The notes under the pieces are model-generated. The model had not been told where the DNA came from, did not search any database, and was given only the letters and a program-made list of their open reading frames with translations. 61,761 nt of DNA from Gemmatimonadota bacterium. Lineage in GTDB: Bacteria; Gemmatimonadota; Gemmatimonadetes; Longimicrobiales; Longimicrobiaceae. The DNA lies in NCBI GenBank assembly GCA_031260285.1, contig JAIRKD010000110.1:1-61761 (forward strand), written 5' to 3'. Within the stretch, counting starts at the first letter, position 1, and every line of letters begins with the position of its first letter. Shown one piece after another: positions 1 to 8,490 of this stretch. A program made the translations under genes and the position numbers.

Positions 1-1
1 G

Positions 2-601
2 TTTGCAAACGGATCCCGGCGGTCGGTTGAGCTTCGTCAGGATGGCACGACACAGCTTGGAAACCTGGCGCTCCTTGACTTTGAGGATGGCACCAATGGT
101 TGCAAGACGGCCCTTCTGAACACCGTCATTGAAGGTTCGGTGGAAGACAGAGGCCAGATCCGCGCGATTTCCTTTGTTGTGGGCGTTCCGGAGGAGAAGA
201 ACCATGTGAACAGCACTGCAGAGGTTGCACCGCTTAACACATCGGGGCTTTGGTGGAGCTGGAATACCGGCTTCATCTTCTTCCGGACGGACCTGATAAC
301 CACAGGTATGCCCGGAGGATGGGGGGTGCATCTGGGCAGCACGGAATGCACCGGAAACGGAAACGGTGTGGCAACCTGCGGAAAGCCCAATCGCCCCACC
401 ATCACCCTCGATAACTTTGATCCGGCAAAAAATGCCATTGTCCTTGATCTCAAAACGCTGCTTGCGACCAGCAATGTGGACGTGAATGTGAATGGCTCGG
501 CGGGCTGCCACTCGGACACGACCGATAACGAGTGCGGGCCTATCCTCGAGAGCCTGGGGGTTACAGGCAGCCAGAAGGTCTTCCGGGTGGGGGCTTTGTA
601 A
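2..601 (+). CDS. MbnP-like copper-binding protein, 5' end cut by the window edge
   Basis: The reading frame is open from base 2 and stops at 599-601, so the start and signal peptide lie outside the window. The visible part has the MbnP hallmarks: an early LLDFEDGTNGC segment, then WWSWN, then HLGSTEC, and further cysteines in TCGKP, GCHSD and NECGP, matching the 'metallo-mystery pair four-Cys' family. Family knowledge: MbnP proteins are periplasmic and bind copper after a partner di-heme enzyme (MbnH) oxidises a tryptophan to kynurenine. The next gene, 10 bases downstream, is exactly that partner, which makes the call firm. Several Trp residues are visible, but I cannot say which one would be modified. 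Confidence 0.88.
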   Translation, partial: FANGSRRSVELRQDGTTQLGNLALLDFEDGTNGCKTALLNTVIEGSVEDRGQIRAISFVVGVPEEKNHVNSTAEVAPLNTSGLWWSWNTGFIFFRTDLITTGMPGGWGVHLGSTECTGNGNGVATCGKPNRPTITLDNFDPAKNAIVLDLKTLLATSNVDVNVNGSAGCHSDTTDNECGPILESLGVTGSQKVFRVGAL

Positions 602-611
602 GGAGAGAGCC

Positions 612-1799
612 ATGACTGGAATATGCAGTCCGATTGCGGGGGTGTGGCGGGTGGCGGGCGTCTTCGCGCTCGCCACCGGGCTGACGGCGTGCGGGGGCGA
701 CGAGGTATTGTCGTCCCTCACGGTGCCTACCTTTGCCTGGGGTGTTCCCCAGGGATTTCCCGTTCCCCGGGTGCCCCAGGACAACCCCATGTCTGAAGCC
801 AAGGTGGAGCTGGGTCGCCATCTCTTCTACGACACCCGCCTCTCGGAAAATGAGACGCAGAGCTGTGCCAGCTGCCATCAGCAGGCGTCAGCGTTTACAG
901 ACGGGAAGCCGGTGGGCATCGGGTCCACCGGGCAGCCACACCCCCGGAACAGCATGAGCCTGGCAAATGTCGGGTATCAGCCGGTGCTTAACTGGGCAAA
1001 CCCCGCAACGACCCTGCTTGAGGGCCAGGCGAGGGTACCGATCTTCGGTGAGGATCCGGTGGAGCTGGGTATGTCAGGGCGGGAGGAACTGCTTCTGGAG
1101 AGACTTCGGAGCGAGCCACGCTACCAGGCTCTTTTCCCCGCGGCCTTCCCCGAGGCGGAGTCGGATGCCGTTACGATAACCAATGTGACGCGGGCTCTGG
1201 CCGCCTTTGAGCGGACGCTGATCAGCGCAAACTCTCCTTACGACCGGTACGCCCGGGGAGACGCAAACGCGATTTCTGAAGAAGCAAAACGCGGGCAGGA
1301 TCTCTTCTTCAGTGAACGGCTGGAGTGCTTCCATTGTCATCTCGGAACGTTCTTCAGTAGCGCCTCGGACTGGCAGGGGAAGGCTTCTCCCGAGGTGGAT
1401 TACATGAACACCGGACTCTACAACATCGGTGGTACGGGGGCCTACCCGGAGAACAATCGGGGGCTCATGGATGCCACCCAGAAGCTGCAGGATATGGGAC
1501 GGTTCAAGGCGCCCACCCTGCGCAACATCGAACTCACTGCGCCCTACTTCCATGACGGGAGCGCCGCCACGCTGGATGATGTGATTGATCATTACGCAGC
1601 GGGTGGGCGGACCATCACATCCGGCCCCAATGCGGGAGTGGGAAGCGCCAGCCCTTATAAGAACTCGTTCGTTCAGGGGTTTGAGCTTGCCCCGGCGGAA
1701 CGCGCGGCGCTTATCGCATACCTGCGATCGCTGACCGACCAGGAGTTTGTCACCAATCCGAAGTTCAGTGATCCCTGGCTCTCTGCTGGAGGTGAATGA
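612..1799 (+). CDS. MbnH-type di-heme c enzyme, lipoprotein
   Basis: A 395-residue protein in the di-heme cytochrome c peroxidase superfamily, MbnH branch. Two CXXCH heme sites are visible: CASCH near residue 85 and CFHCH near residue 239. The N-terminus has a short hydrophobic stretch ending in a lipobox-like LTAC, so it is probably a lipoprotein on the periplasmic side. Known role of the family: it uses its hemes to convert a Trp of MbnP to kynurenine, creating a copper site. The ATG at 612 follows an AGGAGAG sequence. It sits directly behind the MbnP gene and its stop overlaps the start of the TonB-dependent receptor (ATGATGA), so the three genes are likely one translationally coupled operon. 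No methanobactin precursor gene is seen. Confidence 0.9.
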   Translation: MTGICSPIAGVWRVAGVFALATGLTACGGDEVLSSLTVPTFAWGVPQGFPVPRVPQDNPMSEAKVELGRHLFYDTRLSENETQSCASCHQQASAFTDGKPVGIGSTGQPHPRNSMSLANVGYQPVLNWANPATTLLEGQARVPIFGEDPVELGMSGREELLLERLRSEPRYQALFPAAFPEAESDAVTITNVTRALAAFERTLISANSPYDRYARGDANAISEEAKRGQDLFFSERLECFHCHLGTFFSSASDWQGKASPEVDYMNTGLYNIGGTGAYPENNRGLMDATQKLQDMGRFKAPTLRNIELTAPYFHDGSAATLDDVIDHYAAGGRTITSGPNAGVGSASPYKNSFVQGFELAPAERAALIAYLRSLTDQEFVTNPKFSDPWLSAGGE

Positions 1800-4039
1800 T
1801 GAAACACAGAGACAGCGGAACGATCAGGCAGGCAGGGCTCAGGGTGGCGGAGGTCCGGATGGCGGAACTCCACGCAGCGGGGTCCAGCGAAGTGAAGAGC
1901 CGGTTGAAGAGCAGGCGGAGAATCAGGTCAACAGGCGAACCGGTAAGCGAGCCCGGAGCCAGACGGGAAGTTGGTGAATCATGGTTCATCCGCTCCGGTC
2001 TGGTGATGATGGCGGCCACCGTATTTGCGGCGCCCCTTTCCGGACAGACTCCCGCGCCTTCCACCTCCACCCGGCCGGACACAACGCTGTATATCCTGGA
2101 GGAGCTGGTGGTCACCGGAGCGCGGGAGCGTTCCGCGCCGCCGCCGGTTGCGACGGTGCGGGTGGAGGTGGTGGATGTCCATCGGTCGCAGAGCCCGACT
2201 GCCTACGACCTGGTTCGTCGGGTTGCGGGGCTGGAGGTACACGAGCAGGGGCAGGGTCCGGGCTTCGCCTCCAACGCGGTGGTTCGCGGCTTCACCTCGG
2301 ACCATTCCTCCGATGTGCTTCTGGTGGTGGACGGGGTGCCGCTCAACCTGCCGATTCATGGGCATGTGGAGGGTTACGCGGACTGGAACGGCCTGATCCC
2401 CGCCACGGTGAGCTCGATGCGGGTGATTCATGGCGCCGCGAGTCCGCTGTACGGCGACTTTGCGCTGGGTGGGGTTTCCGAGGTGTTTACGGCTGCTGAC
2501 GCAACCGGAACGGAGGCGTCGCTATCGGGAAGCAGCTTTGGAGATGTAGGGGGATGGATGCTCACCGGCTTCCGGAGGGTGGATCGCGGCGCGATGGTGG
2601 CTGTGGATGCGCGGCGTACAGAGGGCTGGCGGCAGAACAGCAGCTATACGCTGGTCAATGCACTGCTGCGCGGCTGGCGTACGGTGGGAGACGGGCGGCT
2701 CGAAGGTGGACTTGGGGTCTATACCTCCGACTGGAACTCTCCGGGCTTCCTCACCGTTCCACAGTTCAACGCGAGGCTTCTGAAGCTCGCGGGTGACCCT
2801 ACGGACGGCGGAAAGCTGGGCCGGGTGGTGGCGCAGGGGCGGTATGCGGTACCCCTCTCCAGCGACCTCTTCCTGCAGGCGACGGGGTGGGGAATGGCCT
2901 CCACCTGGGATCTCTCGCTGAATATCCCGGGGCATGGCGACGGTTTGGCGCTGAACCAGACCACCAACTCCGATGACCGGATCGGCGCGGGTGGGCAACT
3001 GGAACTCGCCTGGATCGCGGGTGCAAACGAGATCACCCTTGGTGCTTCCGGCCGCGCTGACCGGGCGAAGTACCGGGATGCGATGACTGAGGCGCGTGAG
3101 GTGGTGGAGGACGGGGTGGATGTCCGGGGTGCCTATCAGTCAGTTTCTCTCTTCAGCCGCTGGCGGCGGACGTTCTTCAACCGGGTTGGTGCAGACCTCG
3201 GGCTGCGTGCTGATCTCTTCCACCACCAGGCGGAGGATCAGCTGGCCACGGCCGGGACGGCTCCGCAGGAGTCAACCCGAGGGGTGGTGAGCCCGAAGGC
3301 AGGGGCGCGGGTTCAGCTGACTGATTACCTCGCACTGCGGGCGTCGTCGAGTCGCGGTTTCCGCAGTGCGCCGGGTGTGGTTTCCGACGCCGGTCGACCT
3401 CCGATTCTGGCCTGGGCCCATGAACTTGCCACGGAGCTGGAGTTCGGACGCTTCGGCGGTTCGATCTCTCTCTTCCGGATGGATGTCACCAACGAGCGCA
3501 CGATGGATCCGGTGACGCTGGTGATCTCAAGCGCGGGGGGAAGCATCCGGCAGGGGGTGGATGTGGAGGCGCGTTACGAGCTTGCCCGGAATCACTCGAT
3601 CCATCTGGGTGGAACCTGGAATGATGCCACCCTGAGCGGAAAGTACGCGGACTCTCACGGGGATCATAACCATTCCGACGGCAGCAGCCAGACTCCCGAG
3701 CCAGTGGCGACGGGGTCGCGTGACCGGGTGCCGGGGGTCTCCAGGTACACTGGGAGGATCGGGCTGGACTCCCGCCTCGCCAACCGGTACGATGTGCGGG
3801 TCAACTGGCGCTTCACCGGCCCCTATGTGCCGATCGGGGAGTCGGATGTTGAGACGCAACCGTACTCGGTGCTGGATCTGGGCGCATCTCTGCCCTTTGC
3901 CAGCCGGTGGGCGGTGGATCTGGAGCTGCAGAACGCGGCCAACCTCCGTTATGCCGAGATGCGGGCCTCCGGTTACATCAACCCAGGGGCGCCAAGGGCG
4001 TTACGTGCATCACTCCGCTTTGCTCCGGGTCAGCCGTAA
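1796..4039 (+). CDS. TonB-dependent outer-membrane receptor (probable copper/metal uptake)
   Basis: A 747-residue TonB-dependent receptor. A TonB-box-like EELVVTGA lies near residue 100, followed by the plug domain (DVLLVVDGVPLN near residue 172) and a long beta-barrel ending in the typical aromatic-rich C-terminus (ASLRFAPGQP). The ATG at 1796 overlaps the MbnH stop, but it leaves about 65 charged residues ahead of a signal peptide (MMAATVFAAPLSGQ), so translation could start later. A His/Asp-rich loop (SHGDHNHSDGSS) near residue 620 would suit metal or metal-chelate binding. Its position behind MbnP and MbnH points to copper or a copper complex as substrate, which is an inference; zinc or an organic ligand cannot be excluded. 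Confidence 0.9.
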   Translation: MMKHRDSGTIRQAGLRVAEVRMAELHAAGSSEVKSRLKSRRRIRSTGEPVSEPGARREVGESWFIRSGLVMMAATVFAAPLSGQTPAPSTSTRPDTTLYILEELVVTGARERSAPPPVATVRVEVVDVHRSQSPTAYDLVRRVAGLEVHEQGQGPGFASNAVVRGFTSDHSSDVLLVVDGVPLNLPIHGHVEGYADWNGLIPATVSSMRVIHGAASPLYGDFALGGVSEVFTAADATGTEASLSGSSFGDVGGWMLTGFRRVDRGAMVAVDARRTEGWRQNSSYTLVNALLRGWRTVGDGRLEGGLGVYTSDWNSPGFLTVPQFNARLLKLAGDPTDGGKLGRVVAQGRYAVPLSSDLFLQATGWGMASTWDLSLNIPGHGDGLALNQTTNSDDRIGAGGQLELAWIAGANEITLGASGRADRAKYRDAMTEAREVVEDGVDVRGAYQSVSLFSRWRRTFFNRVGADLGLRADLFHHQAEDQLATAGTAPQESTRGVVSPKAGARVQLTDYLALRASSSRGFRSAPGVVSDAGRPPILAWAHELATELEFGRFGGSISLFRMDVTNERTMDPVTLVISSAGGSIRQGVDVEARYELARNHSIHLGGTWNDATLSGKYADSHGDHNHSDGSSQTPEPVATGSRDRVPGVSRYTGRIGLDSRLANRYDVRVNWRFTGPYVPIGESDVETQPYSVLDLGASLPFASRWAVDLELQNAANLRYAEMRASGYINPGAPRALRASLRFAPGQP

Positions 4040-4052
4040 CGGGTGATGGTGT

Positions 4053-4094
4053 GAGCGAGATCCCGCCGCGGGAAGCCATGGCGGGATCTCGCTC
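4053..4094 (+). terminator. Perfect 15-bp hairpin behind the MbnP-MbnH-receptor operon
   Basis: Arms 4053-4067 and 4080-4094 are exact reverse complements with a 12-base loop, 13 bases after the receptor stop. There is no T-run after it, so it is either a factor-assisted terminator or an mRNA 3'-end stabiliser. Confidence 0.5.
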
Positions 4095-4684
4095 CATCCG
4101 GTGCGTCGGCCGGGTGGCTATCCGTCCCGATTCCCGTGCGGCGGGCAGGGAGAGACTCCAGTGGCCGTTTGAAGCGCGACGCAGAACCGGGGTGATGCGC
4201 AGGCTATCCATTTGCGGTATCAACTGATAGATGGACCGAGGCTCGGCGGGTTGACGCCGTACTGGTTCGTCCGTACTGATTGCTTCATCTCTTCACTGTC
4301 CTCCGCTCTTCCTTCCGTTTGATCCTGCTCCACCATAATCGCGATATGGGAAAAACTGGGGACCGGTTGTCACCGGATGTGGCGTTGTTCGTCACAACTT
4401 CACGACATGACAGGAAAAAGAGCGACGGATGAAACCGGAGGCGGGACACAAGCAATAAGGGTGCCTGTCCTGACGATTGCCTGATCAGAGCGGGAATCCG
4501 GGAAGGATCAGGAGGAATCCGGGGAAGGATCGAGAGGAACGGGACTCTCTTCCCGCCGCGTTTGTGCGCCCGCCGGGAGTCCCGTCAGGAGACCAGCATT
4601 GCCGCTCCGCGGCGCGGTTCATGAACAGCGGTCCGGGGTTCCGGGCTGTCCGGGTACCTTCCAGAACCAGAGAGTGTTCTTCTG
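4095..4684. other. Non-coding stretch upstream of the cation exchanger
   Basis: About 590 bases without a supportable gene. Open frames here lack ribosome sites and family resemblance. The stretch around 4260-4460 is less GC-rich than its surroundings and probably carries the exchanger promoter, but I could not pick a convincing -35/-10 pair. Confidence 0.4.
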
Positions 4685-5779
4685 ATGTTGCCGTTCGGTA
4701 TCGTTGCCTGGCTGGCTGTGTTCACCGTATCGGCAGCAGTCGTTCTGCTGGCGGGGGTTCGGCTGCTGGATGCAACCGAGGTGATCGACAGGCAGCTGCA
4801 GCTTGGTTCAGCACTTGGCGGGGCGATTCTGCTGGCGGTGACAACAAACCTGCCCGAGATCGCAATCATGGTCAGCGCGGGGCTGAAGGGGAACATCGGC
4901 GTGATCACCGGCAACCTGCTGGGCGGGGTCGCGATCCAGACTCTCCTGCTGGCGCTCTTTGACAGTCGGATCAAGCAACTCCCACCCCTGACCTGCCGGG
5001 CCTCCAGCAGCAATCTGGCATTGGAAGGGCTGCTGGTACTGATGGTTCTGAATATCTGCATCATGGGGATCGAACTGCCCGCTTCCCTCATCCTCGGCCG
5101 GATCACGCCTGCGTCTCTGCTGATCACCCTCTTCTGGATGGCTGGCCTCTGGATCCTGGGGAAGATGAGGCTCACGGGCTCCGGCGCGGCGGGGAAGATC
5201 GGGTTGGACAAAGACAGCTTTGCTGCCCTTCCGGTGGGACAGTCAGGACAGGAAGGAAATGACTCCGGAAATGAAGCTGAAGGGGAATCCGCTGATGAGG
5301 GAACCTCCCGTCCGTCTCCGGAGGTCTGGAGGAAGTTTGCGGGTGCGGCGGTGGTTACTCTGATGGCCGGTGCGGCGCTGGAGTGGTCCGGAGAAGCCAT
5401 CGCGAAGGAGATACATATGGATGGAGTTCTGTTCGGCGCCACCTTCCTCGCGTTTGCTTCCGCGCTTCCGGAGATCTCCACGGGTCTGCGGGCGATCCGG
5501 AAAGGAGATTATGAACTCGCTGTCAGCGATATCTTCGGCGGGAATGCCTTCCTGCCGGTCCTCTTCCTTCCGGCGACAATCATCACCGGCGCGGCGGTGC
5601 TGCCCTCCGCCGGGAAGACGGATATCTACCTCGCGGCGCTTGCCGGTGCGATGACCTGTGTCTATCTGGCCGGTCTGGTCACCAGGTCCGAATACAGAAT
5701 TCTCGGGGTAGGGATTGATTCCGTGATCGCGGTTGCGCTCTATCTCACGGGAATGGCGGGGCTTTTCATGATCTCGTAG
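4685..5779 (+). CDS. Ca2+:cation antiporter (CaCA family) membrane protein
   Basis: A 364-residue inner-membrane exchanger. It has the two inverted alpha-repeats of the family: GAILLAVTTNLPEIA near residues 34-60 and GATFLAFASALPEIS near residues 248-275, the latter followed by a DIFGGNAF segment. The halves are joined by an acidic, low-complexity cytoplasmic loop (roughly residues 178-212, rich in Gly, Glu and Ser). Members exchange Ca2+ or other cations for Na+, K+ or H+; the ion cannot be read from sequence. It is a single gene; the next feature on the other strand is a decayed arsenite-pump fragment and a metal exporter, so the area has a cation-efflux theme. Confidence 0.85.
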   Translation: MLPFGIVAWLAVFTVSAAVVLLAGVRLLDATEVIDRQLQLGSALGGAILLAVTTNLPEIAIMVSAGLKGNIGVITGNLLGGVAIQTLLLALFDSRIKQLPPLTCRASSSNLALEGLLVLMVLNICIMGIELPASLILGRITPASLLITLFWMAGLWILGKMRLTGSGAAGKIGLDKDSFAALPVGQSGQEGNDSGNEAEGESADEGTSRPSPEVWRKFAGAAVVTLMAGAALEWSGEAIAKEIHMDGVLFGATFLAFASALPEISTGLRAIRKGDYELAVSDIFGGNAFLPVLFLPATIITGAAVLPSAGKTDIYLAALAGAMTCVYLAGLVTRSEYRILGVGIDSVIAVALYLTGMAGLFMIS

Positions 5780-5907
5780 CTGTTTCTGCTTCGTTGCTCC
5801 CCTGTCCCTTCCCCTGGTATCTACAGTCCGGGGGGGGACCGTCGCCCGTCTCGGCGCGATCGAGACAGGCATATGCGAATGAGGATTGTGTAGAGATGTG
5901 TCAAGCG

Positions 5908-6048
5908 TCAGGCGGTCGGTGCCTCGATTGCGCAGGACGAAGGCGCGGCCTGAAGTTCCGTTTCCGGGAAGAACCGACGCTGCGCCCGGAGTGCCACGTT
6001 CACAAGGCCGAAGAGCACCGGCACCTCGACCAGCAGCGTTTCCGGGGA
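5908..6048 (-). pseudogene. C-terminal fragment of an Acr3-type arsenite efflux pump
   Basis: On the minus strand a 46-codon frame, bounded upstream by an in-frame stop at 6049-6051, encodes LLVEVPVLFGLVNVALR followed by QRRFFPETEL and a short tail. The core matches the well-conserved last helix and basic end of Acr3/ArsB arsenite permeases (consensus PLVEVPV..LVNVA). There is no start codon and no remaining part of the roughly 350-residue protein, so this is the 3' stump of a deleted gene. It lies immediately downstream of the CDF exporter gene on the same strand, hinting at a once larger metal-resistance cluster that has eroded. Confidence 0.72.
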
Positions 6049-6096
6049 TCAACGGGCTTGCTGATCGTTGAATAACAATAGAGGTGTCCCCTTCTG

Positions 6097-7545
6097 TCAA
6101 TTCGACAGGATTGCTTCCTCGCCCGGTTCTGCGTGTCCGATCACGCGAATGATATCTGGATAATTGCCGCGAATTCGGCGCTCCAGGAAATCGTTGGCGT
6201 CATGGACGCTCTGAATGTCGAGCGAGGGGTCGGCGTGACAGTGATATGTGACCACAAGACCAGTGGGCGTCTGTCGGACCCGGATGTCATGCATGTCCCG
6301 GATGGTGCCGATATGGGCGGCTAACGATGCGATTGTCTCGGCAATGGGGGCTGCGACCGCCGCAGGAGCATTTTCCCCGGCCAGATGCACCACTTCAAGT
6401 GGCTCGATGTGGGTGTCCACCTCGACTGTGGCGCCGAGTTCGTCGCGGATCGCCGCTTCGAACTTCGACGCAAGCCCATGAGCCGTGCGCAGGCTCATGC
6501 TGCCGTTCACTTCGATATCGAGTCCGATCGCCAGGCGTTCGCCAAGGTTCTGTACCGTGACGTGGTGGACAGGCAAGCGCCGCTTGACGGCCGTCAGCAT
6601 GACCCGTTCGAGCACCGTCTCATTATCAAGCGCCCGAGGGATGACGGTTACGGTCAGGTGCGTATTCGCATCCACCTGACGGGCTACGGTCTGAATCTGC
6701 TCCCGAATCGCCATGACACGCTCCAGGGGCAGGGTACGCGACACCGAAACATCGATTTCGCCAAAGATCTCTGCGCCATCGGACCGCAGTCGGAGCTGGT
6801 CGATACGCACGATGCCAGGAATAGCAGCGACAAGCGTGGAGATGCGCTCTCGAATTCCCTTTGGCGCAGTGTCCAGGAGCGTATCAATCGTCCGCCGGCC
6901 AAGTCGCCACCCGGCAATCGCGATGAACAGGGCGATGCCGATCGCCGCAATGGCGTCACCGTACTTGAAGCCGAAGAGGGCCGCCACAAGGCCGAGCAGG
7001 ACAAGAACGCTGCCCGCCAGGTCGGAGGCAAAGTGAATGGCGTCCGCCGCCAGGGCCTGGCTGCCGGTCTCCATGGCGATCTTTCGCAAACTGTGAACGC
7101 GATTGATGTCGACAAGGATGGAGATGATGAGCACCCCGAAGACCAGCGGAGTCGGCTCGACATGGCCACCGCCCTGTGCAATGCGCCGGCTGGCGCCTAC
7201 CAGGACGAGGGTTGCGAGGATAAAGAGCACCACCATTTCGGCAAGAGCGGCCAGGCTCTCGAATTTGCCGTGTCCATACTGGTGTTCGGCATCGGCGGGT
7301 TTGTGCGCGGTCCGAACGGCAAAGTACGTGACGATGGTGGCACCGGTATCGACCAGAGCGTGCGCAGCCTCGGACAGGAGGGCCAGTGAGCCTGACAGCA
7401 ACCCGGCGATGAGCTTGCCCAGAGTGATGCCTGCGCTGGCCAGGATCGAGAAGAGGGCCGCGTGCTCCTTGCGGGCCTGGTCACTGGTCTGGGCGTTGTG
7501 GAGGGGCTGGTGGTCCGGTGGCATCGTCATGTCATGTTCGCGCAC
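6097..7545 (-). CDS. Cation diffusion facilitator (CDF) metal exporter with extended C-terminus
   Basis: A 482-residue member of the CDF family, which exports Zn2+, Cd2+, Fe2+ or similar ions by proton antiport. Six membrane segments occupy about residues 30-240. The metal-site motifs are present: HALVD in helix 2 and HFASD in helix 5 (both HxxxD), as in zinc-type members. Typical CDF proteins are about 300 residues. Here the tail continues for some 230 residues that I read as three consecutive ferredoxin-like CDF C-terminal domains, beginning near residues 245, 330 and 410. The start at 7545 is GTG; ATG codons at 7530 and 7524 are alternatives. Codon preference seems to differ from neighbours and, with the adjacent Acr3 stump, suggests acquisition by transfer. 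Confidence 0.88.
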   Translation of the reverse strand: MREHDMTMPPDHQPLHNAQTSDQARKEHAALFSILASAGITLGKLIAGLLSGSLALLSEAAHALVDTGATIVTYFAVRTAHKPADAEHQYGHGKFESLAALAEMVVLFILATLVLVGASRRIAQGGGHVEPTPLVFGVLIISILVDINRVHSLRKIAMETGSQALAADAIHFASDLAGSVLVLLGLVAALFGFKYGDAIAAIGIALFIAIAGWRLGRRTIDTLLDTAPKGIRERISTLVAAIPGIVRIDQLRLRSDGAEIFGEIDVSVSRTLPLERVMAIREQIQTVARQVDANTHLTVTVIPRALDNETVLERVMLTAVKRRLPVHHVTVQNLGERLAIGLDIEVNGSMSLRTAHGLASKFEAAIRDELGATVEVDTHIEPLEVVHLAGENAPAAVAAPIAETIASLAAHIGTIRDMHDIRVRQTPTGLVVTYHCHADPSLDIQSVHDANDFLERRIRGNYPDIIRVIGHAEPGEEAILSN

Positions 7546-7872
7546 ACCGCGCGCCAGAGCGCGCAGTCTGAGGTGTTGTGTGTACAGGAGCGGTTCTTCG
7601 GTCCAGGTTCAACCGCTTCCACGAAGCGTTCTGTCAGTTCTGGCATGGCTTCCTCGAGCCGAAGATCCTGACCGGTGTTATCCCGGAATCCGGATACGAA
7701 GAAAGAAAATTTATTAAGAAGAAAAGGGATAATGAGGATTGGGCGGAACCCCACGATCCCTCCGATTCGTCCGGATTCTGCGGCTTTCCGATCACATCCC
7801 CCGGATCATTCCTCTCTATCCCTCCGGGTTTCAGAGGATAGAGGCGGGGGCAACCCCTCCCCTATCCGCATT
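7546..7872. other. Gap upstream of the CDF exporter, with an AT-rich patch
   Basis: No gene is supported. An open frame on the minus strand (7527-7754) ends in a Cys-containing tail (SCTHNTSDCALW) but resembles nothing I recognise. Bases 7694-7740 are markedly A/T-rich compared with the rest of the window and could hold the exporter promoter or mark the edge of an inserted segment. Confidence 0.35.
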
Positions 7873-8370
7873 TCAGGGAGTTGCTGCAGGCACAACCTTG
7901 ATCCCGACGATATTCGCTGTATCCCCGCGCACTGTTACCGGCTCAATCCGGTAGGCCGGGCTCTGCGTGCTCAGATTCCCGCGCTGTGACAGCACACCCG
8001 CGTTATTTCCGTCCAGGAAAAACTCAACTGTTTCACGGGTGACTGCGTTGAAGACGATCATCAGATCCTGACCGTCGTTCTCGAAGACATTGCTCCACAC
8101 TGTCCGGCCCATCTCGATCTGTTCCGGAGTCGGATCCATCGCCGTTGCTTCCCTCGGCGTTCCCAGGACAGCCCGGACCTCATCGATGGACTTTCCCAGG
8201 AAAGAGGGGATGTCAAACGCCGGAGCCACCACCTCCACGGACTGTTCCGGGAAGGCTGAGCCCGCCCCGCCACGGTCTCCGCCATCACTGCACGCGGGCA
8301 GGGCGAGGTACAGGACGGTGATGATTGTGACCCCGGTATACCGCGTGATCAATCCGCGATTGCTCATCAT
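7873..8370 (-). CDS. Lipoprotein of unknown function
   Basis: A 165-residue predicted lipoprotein: hydrophobic leader with the lipobox-like LPAC, then a Gly/Asp linker, then a globular domain. A segment SIDEVRAVLGTPREAT resembles the start of SmpA/OmlA- or DUF-type small domains in which 'LGxP' follows a short helix, but I would not assign a family. The ATG at 8370 is preceded by AGAAAGGCACG, a good ribosome site, whereas the longer open frame has none. It lies downstream of, and on the same strand as, the ABC exporter gene with a 120-base gap, so it may be read through from it. Confidence 0.7.
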   Translation of the reverse strand: MMSNRGLITRYTGVTIITVLYLALPACSDGGDRGGAGSAFPEQSVEVVAPAFDIPSFLGKSIDEVRAVLGTPREATAMDPTPEQIEMGRTVWSNVFENDGQDLMIVFNAVTRETVEFFLDGNNAGVLSQRGNLSTQSPAYRIEPVTVRGDTANIVGIKVVPAATP

Positions 8371-8490
8371 CGTGCCTTTCTGCTTTGTGATCTTCCGCAT
8401 GGAGACCTTCCACACCGGGAGTTCCCGAACCATGAATTCCTGTACAGCGATTCCCGGCATTGCAGATTTCCGCACCGGAGCCCGGCGCGG

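Noticed and set aside
5794-6075. Plus-strand Cys-containing frame
   Set aside because: Antisense to the Acr3 remnant, which explains the open frame better.
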